DNA from: Saccoglossus kowalevskii
Taxonomy: Eukaryota > Hemichordata > Enteropneusta > Harrimaniidae
DNA length: 26,124 nt
Direction: 5' to 3'
Assembly (NCBI RefSeq): GCF_000003605.2
Contig: NW_003151757.1
Span: 169,502-195,625 of the forward strand
The position numbers and the translations under genes are program-made. Every line of letters begins with the position of its first letter. The first letter of the stretch is position 1. Shown one piece after another: positions 13,084 to 18,295 of this stretch. The notes under the pieces were generated by a model that saw nothing but the letters and a program-made list of their open reading frames with translations, was not told the DNA's origin and did not search any database.

Positions 13084-16000
13084 ATAGTATTGCAAATCAG
13101 GTTAAATCCGGTAAAAAAATCTTATGAATAATCGATACAGGGTATTTCCATTCCATTCAAAGTGAATTCCGGATTATTTGAACTCTATAATTCGAATAGG
13201 GTGTTTTATTCCACTCAATTACGTAATTATTCTTTGCTAATAATCTCTTGAATGAAACGTGTTGAATCATAGAAGCTTTGTAGTTTGTATACACTAGTGG
13301 CCCACGGCTCAATTGTGCGTTTAGACTATCGAAGCGTACATTGCAATTTTGAAGATTAGAACAAAGTTTGATTCACGCGACCACTTTTACCTTTTTTGCA
13401 TCTACTAATTAGTTCTTATCACTATTGTTATTAGCTTCCTCGATAAATGCAGCGAAGTTACTACACTAGGATGGACAAGTAGTAAGTAACTCGATTTGTT
13501 CTACAATATTCTTATGAGTTATTCAGGTGATAGGGCATACATTATTCTGAATCGATCGCTGTGACCTCGTTAAATGTGAGATGGCTACACAAATAAAGTG
13601 ATTTGTCGTTCAACTGTGAGGTTTCGTATATTGCGTGAACGATTTCAATGATTTGAACTTTGAAGTTCCGTTTTTATAGACCAACACGGAACTGCCGGTC
13701 TTCCAGACAGGACTACGGCTTTGAGATATTCTGATTTAATTAAAATTAAACACCAGTATATGTATACAGCACATTATTGAGTATGGAAACAAGCTCAAAA
13801 TACTTCGCGTTTGTCGAATACCACGCAATGAACGAAAAACGGTGTATTGTCTGTGCCTTCTGTCGCAAAAAAAAATCCGTTCTTTTTCATGGTCGAATCC
13901 ACTGTTATCCAGACGTATGTAACTACGGTGTTTACAACAGTGAACGCAAAAGCGATGGCGGTAGAGAATGGAAATTGAAATGGACATTTTTTTTGAGAGG
14001 GCAATTATTATTGTTAATTCTATTAAACAATGGTTGACAGTAATTACACATTCTAATCATGGACACATTAGTATTTGGTTCATGATCCGTAAATCCAAAT
14101 TGTTGTTGAACAAAATATTCATCACGGTGTCCACTGAATAATGAAAATAATCATTTAAAGCGCGGTGGTCGTCGCGCAGCGCGTGTTCGAATTTCATGTA
14201 AATAAACAATGTATTTTACACGCGTTGTATACGTCGCTATGAGTCCCATATCGAACAGGACGCGGCGCGACGACTGCCACCCTTTAAATGTCGCAGCTCA
14301 ATGACAAAACACGACTTTGTTTTGAACATACTAAAAGTTGATGACAAACAAGACAAGCTAAACGCATGCATGTCAGTTTCCGTTGGCCAGAGATGTTCGC
14401 TATTTTGGTATTTCATTTTGTTAAACATAACCCAAATATAATCTGCCGCAGTTAAAAATGCGATAATTTCAAAATAGCAATTCACTTCTCATGAGTATCG
14501 AGAGGTATGAATGAAATAAGTTTCGTTCTCACTCGAAGGCCTAAAAAATACTTGTTCGCATTGTCTATATGTAGACGGTCTTGTCTTCACTTTGGTGAAA
14601 TTTGTGTTTTGTAGTTAGTCAGGAAAGTTCAAAATTCAAATTGTTAATGTGGTTATGTGTTAAACAATGTGTAAGCCACGTAAATAAAACTAATAATAAC
14701 AGTTTTTATTTTTTATGTTACGTTGTTGTTTGATATAAACAAACTGAACGTCCCGTTCTTTAGGAACGTGCTGTCCGCAAGTGTGATGATCTAGGCGCAA
14801 TTTGTTTATTATACATGAAATATACACCACTGTGTATATAATATACTTAATATGTTTTGATATTTTAAATTACTCTTTTTAGTAAAGCTGTACAATATTG
14901 AATATAAATATACACACAAGCATAATATTTGGGTTTTTGGTGCTCATGTTTCTTAAAATACATTCAAATGTATTACTTAGTAAAAGTGAACTATTCTCAG
15001 GAGCGGACATCCGGGCATTTTCACCGTATGGCAACCATCACGGTGAAAACAAAGGCCGAAAACTCTCAGAAAACGATACTTTGGGATGGTTGTTGAGACT
15101 CCCCTGAGCAGTGTAATAAGGTTACCCCTGCGTGTATAACGCTTATAAATTTGATTGTTCAGGATTGCTTTAAAGTTGAGTTCCTGTTGTTTTCTTTAAT
15201 TTTCACCGGCCCCCCCGCTCGGCGTTCTGCGTTCCTCCAGCAGCGCGCGCAGAGCCCTTAGAAATGCGTGGTACAGTGGTGCGCGTCTTAGCAACGTGGA
15301 ACGTCTTGTGACGTAGCTTCGCCCCTGAGGATATAACTGAATTGATCCACTCTAAAAATGCGCCCTCTAGTGACAGAAAATTACGTATATGGTTGAGAGC
15401 AATGTTACTCAAATCGATCACGGTGTTTAATTAGATTAAAATTTCCACTGAAAAACAACTACTAATCAAAGGAATATATACCACTTTCTCGGAAGTAGTG
15501 AAACTGGGGTGCAGTAATACTCCTGTTTTATCATATGGATAGTCGATAGAATTGAACTTAAAGTCGATTGGTACACCAAGAAACACAATATCACGCGTTA
15601 CGTTACACCCAAAAACGATATGCGCGCGCGCATGTGAAACGCCGTACCTTCGACTTCCGGGAATGTGGTCCATGGACCGATGGAGAAATGTATTACAAAT
15701 TATCATGTCACAGGTGCTCAATAATTGCCCAGCATTCGCGGCGGATATTTGCTTCTGGTGTGTATTGTATTGTGTACAGGTATATTTGCTACAATCCATA
15801 AAATGTCACAGTTTGTTTTTATTTTTACTTTCAGATGCCATCAGTACACAATTTATACCTTCGCACGTTTCATCCACCGCAATGATCCCAACCTCACTGA
15901 TCCAGGTATGATAGACTGATAAGATTACACGAAATGGTAGCGATTGTCAATAAAGTCTTGGATGTTTATAATTATTAATAGAGAATCAATCAATAGTGTT

Positions 16001-18294
16001 CAGTGTGACGTCAGGATTGCAAAGTCTTTTCTGAGCTACATACTAACTAACTCGCACGCTCACATACCCCCCCCCCAATCCACCCATTGACCCACCGACT
16101 AACCAATAAAATGACCAAACGGCCAGCTATCCGACTTATTTATTGATTTTTGTTTAATCTGATCAGATCGCCGGTACATTGATATTGGTTGCAATCGATA
16201 CAGTTTTCATAACGACACACATTCATGGGAAAATTCTCTCACGCTCTGTCAACAAAATGGCGCTGTGCTGGCTTCATTAAGCACCAGTTCAGTCAGCGAT
16301 GGCGTCATACAATTCATCATAGATAATAACATAGACGATGGTTTGGTTGACTATTGGATTGGACTCAATGACATTTCACAAGAAGGGAGTTACATATGGA
16401 TCAACGGTGACCCATTCGTTTACACAAACTGGTCACGAGGCAATCCAAATAATTTTAGAAATCAAGACTGTGGTCAGTTATGGTAAGTATAAAAAGAATC
16501 GTATTTGAAAGAAAATAGCTCGTTGAAACAGCATTTGCACATAGAAATATATACATTTAAACAATGTTATTTTCAATATGATGTCGCATGTGTACTATTT
16601 TGTAATGTAATGCGTTATTATGTACTAACTGGTCGATGGTCTTGTGAACAAATTAAAAACATAAATTGTGAAAATTTGTTACTTTACTTCTGTTTCAAGT
16701 TTTGCATTTATTTAAAATTCTACTCTTTAGTCTTTTTCAATCACTTAAAAGTTTGTCAAGTCTTCTTGTGTGAAAAACATACCACGAATACAATTTTTTT
16801 AGATCACCTTATATTTGATATATAATCTGTGGCAATGATTTTCAAATACTTCATATGCTACACAAAAATACACAATTGAACCTACAGTTGTCTTTACCTC
16901 TGTTGAAAAGCAATTCATATCTGAGCCAGATACATTGCTTGAACAACAATATTAAATAACTATCTGCATAACATTTTTACGAAAAGTAAAAACAAAACAA
17001 AAACATGTTGATACAAATTAAGCACTTTTAACAAGCGTTTTACTCCAGTGTGTTGTTTTTATGTTTCAGTCAAGAAAGAAGCGATTATAATTGATTAAGA
17101 ATCAAACATATACTGAGATTAAACTATAAAAACATGAAAATTACAACAGTGCCACATTGAACTCGTAGTCAATTCTACGTCTGATAGCGTGCTCATCATC
17201 TCGCGGAAAGTACCTCGAGCTCTCAAGATAGCGCTGTCTTTTGCCCAGTAATAATCCTACAAAACGACTGTGTTTATTTGAGGAAGAATACAGATAAAAT
17301 TAAACTAAACTATAGATATCATTCAATCATTTACGGCAAAAATGTGTCCGAATTAGAGAACACAACTTACATAAAAAGTGTAGTATCTTTCCAATTATTT
17401 ATCCTGATATCACATTAAACACCCGAGCTAAGAAAATTAAAATAAGAATAATAAGAACATAATCAAAATATAGACAAAGTATAGGATATGAATACATGTC
17501 AAATGTATTAGTTTAAAACGTTTCATTCGTCTTGTGACGAGTATACCTAATACTGTATACACCTGAACGGATTACCTTATTCCTTAACACGAGGTAATTT
17601 ACATATATCTGCTTACCTTATTCCTAAACACGAGGTAATTTACATATATCATAACTACTTCACTGTACAGGACTTCTCGAGACTTTCTATGGGACGATGC
17701 TGCATGTTCTCGTAGCAAGGGATACATTTGTCAAAGGTGAGAAGATATTTGTTTGTTTGTTTGTTTGTTAAAACAGCACGTTTTTAAAATTTACAAATGT
17801 ATTTTGCTCTGTAATGTTCTGTTAAGTTCAGTTCGACTTTTAAAACAACACCTTTAACCTTATATGCAAATGCTGCCGAGACCTCGTTGATTGTAAGAAG
17901 CTTAAGGCTATGGAACCTATTTCCTCCATTTAGTGTTTCAATGTGAAACTAGTAAATATACATCTGACACTTGTTTTGCAAATTTATTTGCATAGTGGGT
18001 GTACACGGCTCAGACGTTTCATAATTTAATCAATTCTCCAAAATTGAGCTTTCCAAACATCCACTTGTTTTCTTGATGTTCAATTTCATTGGTGGATTTC
18101 CGAGCACATGCAAATCATGCGGAAAGACTTCTTCATCGTATATTGCACAGTATTGGTATTGCCCATTTCTGTTAGGTGAATCGATATAACAATAAAACGC
18201 AATTTGTGATTAGGAAGTCGTTAACTACAACTTTAAATTTCCTCTTTCATTTTACTGTTATTTATTTTACAGCATGACGTGTTTGGATGAATAA
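466..18294 (+). CDS. Gene 1 (5'-partial): mucin-like stalk plus three C-type lectin-like domains, multi-exon
   Basis: This span covers all exons assembled here; the introns are not coding. The order is eight Ser/Thr-rich mini-exons, CTLD1 (two exons), linker, mini-exon, CTLD2 (two exons), linker, a broken mini-exon, CTLD3 (two exons) and a terminal exon with TAA at 18292..18294. The 14 other internal exons have GT..AG borders and join in a continuous frame if the mini-exon at 15835 is skipped. The stalk is about 208 residues and each CTLD about 127. CTLDs are extracellular folds used in carbohydrate or protein recognition. With no membrane helix before the stop, a secreted lectin is the likely product, but the start codon and any signal peptide lie left of the window. 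The family call is firm from the WIGL, W-x-NG, NPN, DC, WDD and YIC motifs. The ligand and biological role are unknown; innate immunity or mucus are possibilities only. Confidence 0.85.
544..1899 (+). other. Intron A-B, no exon recognised
   Basis: AT-rich intron of about 1.36 kb. Short open frames occur on both strands, but none has a motif or suitable splice borders. No repeat partner was noticed elsewhere in the window. Confidence 0.5.
1900..1989 (+). CDS. Stalk mini-exon B (phase 1-1, 90 bp)
   Basis: The acceptor CTCTCATAG and donor CAAG|GTATAT enclose 30 codons in phase 1-1. The product is Ser/Thr/Ala-rich with scattered Tyr residues and ends Pro-Thr-Thr-Leu-Glu-Gln. It is less Thr-dense than the other stalk exons, so it is called from phase, length and position as much as from composition. 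Confidence 0.65.
2232..2463 (+). repeat. Direct tandem duplication, 117-bp period
   Basis: Two adjacent copies start at 2232 and 2349 with only a few substitutions, for example AGTACAAG against AGTATAAG and TCAACGG against TCAATGG. Each copy contains CCCTACCCTGGGTTAG, a self-complementary core. The repeat lies in the intron between stalk exons B and C and has no coding frame of its own. Confidence 0.9.
2632..2685 (+). CDS. Stalk mini-exon C (phase 1-1, 54 bp)
   Basis: The acceptor TTCCGTAG and donor TCAG|GTAATA enclose 18 codons, beginning with split G+AG (Glu). The product is Glu/Thr-rich and ends Gly-Met-Thr-Thr-Ile-Lys-Ser, matching the end of exon A. The acceptor is followed by AGAG, so nearby AGs could shift the start, but only the first keeps the shared phase. 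Confidence 0.7.
2725..2936 (+). repeat. Intron block duplicated from or to 189..419
   Basis: About 210 bp are collinear with 189..419, with substitutions and small indels. The matching ends are CTGATTGGTCTGA on the left and GATGAATTTAA on the right. The two copies flank exons A-C, which indicates that exon-intron modules, not only exons, were duplicated during stalk growth. Confidence 0.75.
3584..3661 (+). CDS. Stalk mini-exon D (phase 1-1, 78 bp)
   Basis: The acceptor TTCTCTAG and donor GCAG|GTAGGC enclose 26 codons, beginning with split G+AC (Asp). The product is dense in Thr, Ser and Pro (Ile-Thr-Thr-Ser, Met-Pro-Thr-Thr, Ala-Pro-Thr-Thr). An internal GAG|GTACTA could act as a donor but would end in phase 0 and break the frame. 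It resembles exons E and F. Confidence 0.75.
3840..4318 (+). repeat. Intron block, copy 1, with a ~220-bp insertion
   Basis: The parts 3840..3953 and 4174..4318 match 5690..5948 in the intron after exon F (TATTATGCTAATG, TTGAACTTCACAAG and GGTTTTCTCTCAACAATTTC are shared). About 220 bp at 3954..4173 are absent from the other copy, so they were inserted here or deleted there. The extra segment contains GGAGGGCGCTATTTAAT and a short open frame that I do not regard as coding. Confidence 0.7.
4488..4520 (+). repeat. Poly-C / A-rich low-complexity tract
   Basis: A run of about ten C is followed by CTCC and an A-rich stretch. Similar poly-C runs occur at 10947, 16068 and 21602, which suggests recurrent slippage tracts in this genome. 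Confidence 0.85.
5004..5075 (+). CDS. Stalk mini-exon E (phase 1-1, 72 bp)
   Basis: The acceptor TTCTATAG and donor CCAG|GTACAC enclose 24 codons. The product is Thr-rich and ends Ser-Thr-Thr-Pro-Glu-Pro. It has the same length as exon F and aligns with it residue for residue (Glu-Met-Gly-Ile-Pro-Thr against Asp-Met-Gly-Leu-Pro-Thr), so the two are recent copies. Confidence 0.8.
5477..5548 (+). CDS. Stalk mini-exon F (phase 1-1, 72 bp)
   Basis: The acceptor CACATAG and donor CCAG|GTATGC enclose 24 codons, beginning with split G+CG (Ala). The product is Ser/Thr-rich and ends Ala-Thr-Thr-Leu-Glu-Pro. It is a tandem paralogue of exon E only 400 bp upstream. Confidence 0.8.
5598..6226 (+). repeat. 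Overlapping direct repeats in intron F-G
   Basis: The segment 5598..5687 recurs at 6049..6142 (GACACCGTCGCCAATATTTT in both). The segment 5937..6035 recurs at 6130..6226 (TGAATTGTTAACCCATTAAC in both). The order of shared blocks shows stepwise local duplication of about 200-450 bp. The block 5690..5948 also pairs with 3840..4318. Confidence 0.85.
6341..6451 (+). CDS. Stalk mini-exon G (phase 1-1, 111 bp)
   Basis: The acceptor TTGTTAACAG and donor AACTG|GTATGT enclose 37 codons, the longest stalk exon. The product is Thr/Ser-rich with three Trp residues and the ending Lys-Leu-Ala-Thr. An inner GAGC|GTAAGT at 6394 is a strong potential alternative donor, but it would leave phase 0 and break the downstream frame. 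Confidence 0.75.
6452..7756 (+). other. Intron G-H, no exon recognised
   Basis: A 1.3-kb AT-rich intron. Apart from a diverged foldback-like segment at about 7391..7480, nothing coding or repetitive is recognised. Confidence 0.5.
7391..7480 (+). repeat. Possible diverged copy of the foldback repeat
   Basis: The pattern ATACTGCAGTGTGCGCACGA, then GGCAGTA, then CCGTCGCGAAGATCAATGCG follows the same order as the interior of the foldback at 10311..10438 and its relative at 23171. Similarity is by eye and the terminal arms are lost. Confidence 0.4.
7757..7825 (+). CDS. Stalk mini-exon H (phase 1-1, 69 bp)
   Basis: The acceptor TTACTTGCAG and donor TCAAG|GTAATA enclose 23 codons. About half of the residues are Ser or Thr (Val-Ser-Thr-Gln-Ser, Thr-Thr-Ala-Thr, Leu-Thr-Thr-Ser). 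It ends in phase 1, exactly as needed to join the CTLD1 exon at 8082. Confidence 0.8.
7917..8044 (+). repeat. GATT-rich simple repeat
   Basis: Irregular GATTGATT / TTATTGATT repeats run up to about 40 bases before the CTLD1 acceptor and may supply its branch-point and pyrimidine-rich context. Confidence 0.8.
8082..8397 (+). CDS. CTLD1, first exon (316 bp, phase 1-2)
   Basis: The exon starts after CTGCCCAG and stops at CTGTG|GTAAAT, the Trp codon being split across the intron. It encodes CTLD residues 1-105: Cys9, a sequon at Asn16-Asp-Thr, Trp21, Cys28, the WIGL core at 64-67, Trp78 with Asn-Gly at 80-81, the Asn-Pro-Asn loop at 93-95 and Gln-Asp-Cys at 100-102. Compared with CTLD3 the first 125 bases differ at 27 positions and the remaining ~190 at about 9 (hand count). 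Unlike the other copies, position 88 is Ser rather than Asn, which removes the Asn-Trp-Ser sequon. Confidence 0.92.
8398..9302 (+). other. Intron within CTLD1
   Basis: AT-rich. Its last ~200 bp resemble the ends of the corresponding introns in CTLD2 and CTLD3 (TTTCAC..., AATATACAT, ...AACTATTTCACTGTACAG), so introns were copied with the exons. Nothing else is recognised. Confidence 0.6.
9303..9368 (+). CDS. CTLD1, second exon (66 bp, phase 2-2)
   Basis: The acceptor CTGTACAG and donor CAAAG|GTAAGT enclose the end of the fold: Trp113-Asp-Asp, Cys118, Gly-Tyr-Ile-Cys126-Gln. The first G completes the split Trp106 codon. Trp-Asp-Asp takes the place of the usual Trp-Asn-Asp calcium motif. Confidence 0.92.
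9733..9779 (+). CDS. Post-CTLD1 linker exon (47 bp, phase 2-1)
   Basis: The acceptor CTACTAG and donor AACTG|GTAAGT enclose the exon. Only phase 2 is open; the phase-1 reading meets TGA. It adds Ser-Ser-Ile-Asp-His-Cys right after the CTLD and then a short Thr/Pro tail. It has the same length and phases as 13435..13481, and converts phase 2 back to phase 1 so that the next module fits. Confidence 0.8.
10311..10438 (+). mobile_element. Foldback element with perfect 23-bp inverted arms
   Basis: The arm 10311..10333 is the exact reverse complement of 10416..10438; the core is TTATTACGAGGATACC. The inside is also partly self-complementary (GACTGTAC against GAACTGTC), so the 128 bp can form a long hairpin. 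It is the left part of a longer dispersed repeat (to about 10713) whose second copy is at 23160..23545. There is no coding capacity, so it is a non-autonomous element. Confidence 0.85.
10439..10713 (+). repeat. Dispersed repeat body attached to the foldback, copy 1
   Basis: This segment aligns along its length with 23283..23545 (TACATCATGGGAATGCC, TTCCATATTTGGAATTC, TGCAATACC and CGCTGTAACTT shared). It contains a near-palindrome at about 10602..10633. It ends about 26 bases before mini-exon 10740. Confidence 0.85.
10740..10796 (+). CDS. Mini-exon before CTLD2 (phase 1-1, 57 bp)
   Basis: The acceptor ATTTTTTCAG and donor TCCAG|GTATGA enclose 19 codons, Ser/Thr-rich, ending Ser-Thr-Thr-Pro-Asp-Pro, like stalk exon E. 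It is the intact counterpart of the broken mini-exon at 15835..15905. Confidence 0.8.
10947..10959 (+). repeat. Poly-C run
   Basis: About thirteen C, followed by ACACACA. The surrounding intron (about 10906..11030) is homologous to 16010..16160, which also has a poly-C run, so the tract predates duplication of the CTLD module. Confidence 0.85.
11030..11396 (+). mobile_element. Candidate inserted element in the intron before CTLD2
   Basis: The matching intron before CTLD3 runs straight through this point with about 370 bp fewer. The ends are imperfect inverted repeats: GTGATTTTCCGTACAATTGC on the left against the complement of GCAGTGGAGAAAAATGGTC on the right, each bordered by an AATAG-like sequence. 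The interior (11090..11310) resembles 13610..13835, suggesting a repeat family. No coding frame. Confidence 0.6.
11428..11743 (+). CDS. CTLD2, first exon (316 bp, phase 1-2)
   Basis: The exon lies between CTATTTAG and GTTGTG|GTGAGT. It has the same length, phases and motifs as CTLD1: Cys9, Trp21, Cys28, WIGL, Asn-Pro-Asn at 93-95 and Gln-Asp-Cys at 100-102. It has two sequons, Asn16-Asp-Thr and Asn88-Trp-Ser. Its N-terminal third is close to CTLD3 (12 differences in 125 bases by hand count) and far from CTLD1. Confidence 0.92.
11744..12730 (+). other. Intron within CTLD2
   Basis: AT-rich, about 1 kb. The end (ACATGTCAAACTAATTT..., AATATACATGAG, ACTTCACACTACAG) matches the CTLD3 intron. GAATTCGGGGATACAAA at 12531 repeats the sequence at about 10901. 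No exon recognised. Confidence 0.6.
12731..12796 (+). CDS. CTLD2, second exon (66 bp, phase 2-2)
   Basis: The acceptor CACTACAG and donor CAAAG|GTATGT enclose it. It encodes Trp106 (completed), Trp113-Asp-Asp, Cys118 and Gly-Tyr-Ile-Cys126. Lys117 and Asp121 differ from Ala and Ser in the other two copies. Confidence 0.92.
12972..13081 (+). repeat. (TA)n / (CATATA)n microsatellite
   Basis: CATATA-type units pass into a pure (TA) run of about 60 bases at 13021..13080. The open frame across it is meaningless repeat translation. It is likely to vary in length between individuals. Confidence 0.95.
13435..13481 (+). CDS. Post-CTLD2 linker exon (47 bp, phase 2-1)
   Basis: The acceptor TTATTAG and donor AAGTA|GTAAGT enclose it. 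It reads Ser-Phe-Leu-Asp-Lys-Cys after the CTLD, then a Val-Thr-Thr tail. It is paralogous to 9733..9779, with Cys in the same place. Its final A joins AT of the CTLD3 exon to give Asn if the mini-exon at 15835 is skipped. Confidence 0.8.
13610..13900 (+). repeat. Diverged relative of the 11030..11396 element
   Basis: Shared words in the same order include GAACGATTT, CAGCACATTATT, TACTTCGCGTTTGTCGAAT and CCACGC. An 86-codon frame crosses it, but the counterpart at 11245 has a one-base shift in the same place, which argues against conserved coding. Confidence 0.6.
14155..14287 (+). mobile_element. TTAA-flanked MITE (short)
   Basis: TTAA at 14155..14158 and 14284..14287 flank inverted ends: AGCGCGGTGGTCGTCGCGC on the left against AGGGTGGCAGTCGTCGCGC read from the right (about 18 of 23 matching, including a 10-base identical block). 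The TTAA target suggests piggyBac-type mobilisation. No coding capacity in about 125 bp. Confidence 0.8.
15209..15310 (+). other. GC-rich patch in an AT-rich intron
   Basis: It contains CCCCCCCGCTCGG, CAGCAGCGCGCGCAG and several CpG, well above the local GC level, followed by GCGCCCTCTAGTGACAG at 15360. It may be the edge of an old transposon. No gene or RNA is recognised. Confidence 0.4.
15835..15905 (+). pseudogene. Frameshifted mini-exon before CTLD3 (71 bp)
   Basis: Borders TTTCAG and TCCAG|GTATGA match the intact mini-exon 10740..10796. Relative to it there is a 15-base insertion near the start and a net one-base loss near the end (ACTACACCTGATCC against ACCTCACTGATCC), giving 71 bp instead of a multiple of three. 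Included in phase 1, it would shift CTLD3 and reach TAA around 16279. It is either always skipped, or used to make a shortened protein, or the site carries an error. Confidence 0.7.
16167..16482 (+). CDS. CTLD3, first exon (316 bp, phase 1-2)
   Basis: The acceptor TGATCAG and donor TTATG|GTAAGT enclose it. It has the same layout as the other copies: Cys9, sequons Asn16-Asp-Thr and Asn88-Trp-Ser, Cys28, WIGL, Asn-Pro-Asn and Gln-Asp-Cys. From codon 43 on it is nearly identical to CTLD1 even at synonymous sites, whereas the N-terminal third matches CTLD2. Confidence 0.92.
16483..17670 (+). other. Intron within CTLD3
   Basis: AT-rich, 1.19 kb. The right end is homologous to the CTLD1 and CTLD2 introns. 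An open frame of 106 codons just after the exon is low-complexity intron translation. A 41-bp tandem duplication lies near the acceptor (17572..17651). Confidence 0.6.
17572..17651 (+). repeat. 41-bp tandem duplication beside the CTLD3 acceptor
   Basis: TTACCTTATTCC followed by ACACGAGGTAATTTACATAT occurs twice, starting at 17572 and 17613. The second copy ends about 20 bases before the exon. The other two CTLD introns have one, more divergent, version. Confidence 0.85.
17671..17736 (+). CDS. CTLD3, second exon (66 bp, phase 2-2)
   Basis: The acceptor CTGTACAG and donor CAAAG|GTGAGA enclose it. It encodes Trp113-Asp-Asp, Cys118 and Gly-Tyr-Ile-Cys126, ending in phase 2. The donor is followed by GTTTGTTTGTTTG repeats. 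Confidence 0.92.
18273..18294 (+). CDS. Terminal coding exon with stop
   Basis: After the acceptor TTATTTTACAG, phase 2 reads Ser-Met-Thr-Cys-Leu-Asp-Glu-stop. It is the counterpart of the linker exons, with a Cys shortly after the CTLD, but ends the protein. No downstream exon is needed. Confidence is limited by how short it is. Confidence 0.75.
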
Positions 18295-18295
18295 A
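18290..18295 (+). terminator. AATAAA poly(A) signal overlapping the stop codon
   Basis: AATAAA spans the last Glu codon and TAA. If used, the 3' UTR would be only about 15-30 bases. Other AATAAA-like hexamers at about 18882 and 19160 could give a longer transcript, so use of this one is uncertain. Confidence 0.45.

Larger units (their letters stand above)
13482..15834 (+). other. Long intron between the CTLD2 linker and mini-exon 15835
   Basis: This 2.35-kb stretch holds a relative of the 11030 element (about 13610..13900), a TTAA-flanked MITE (14155..14287) and a GC-rich patch at 15209..15310. Open frames of 64-122 codons overlap each other on both strands without domains or splice logic. 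I see no gene in it. Confidence 0.55.

Noticed and set aside
12878-13087. 69-codon frame ending in Tyr-Ile repeats
   Set aside because: It is the translation of the TA microsatellite.
13777-14037. 86-codon plus frame with several Cys residues
   Set aside because: It lies in a repeat whose relative at 11245 has a one-base shift in the same place, so coding is not conserved.
15431-15911. Overlapping 119-122-codon frames on both strands
   Set aside because: Mutually overlapping in opposite directions without domains. Only the last 71 bp on the plus strand correspond to a former mini-exon.
16505-16825. 106-codon plus frame after CTLD3 exon 1
   Set aside because: AT-rich intron translation; the same intron in CTLD1 and CTLD2 has no such frame.
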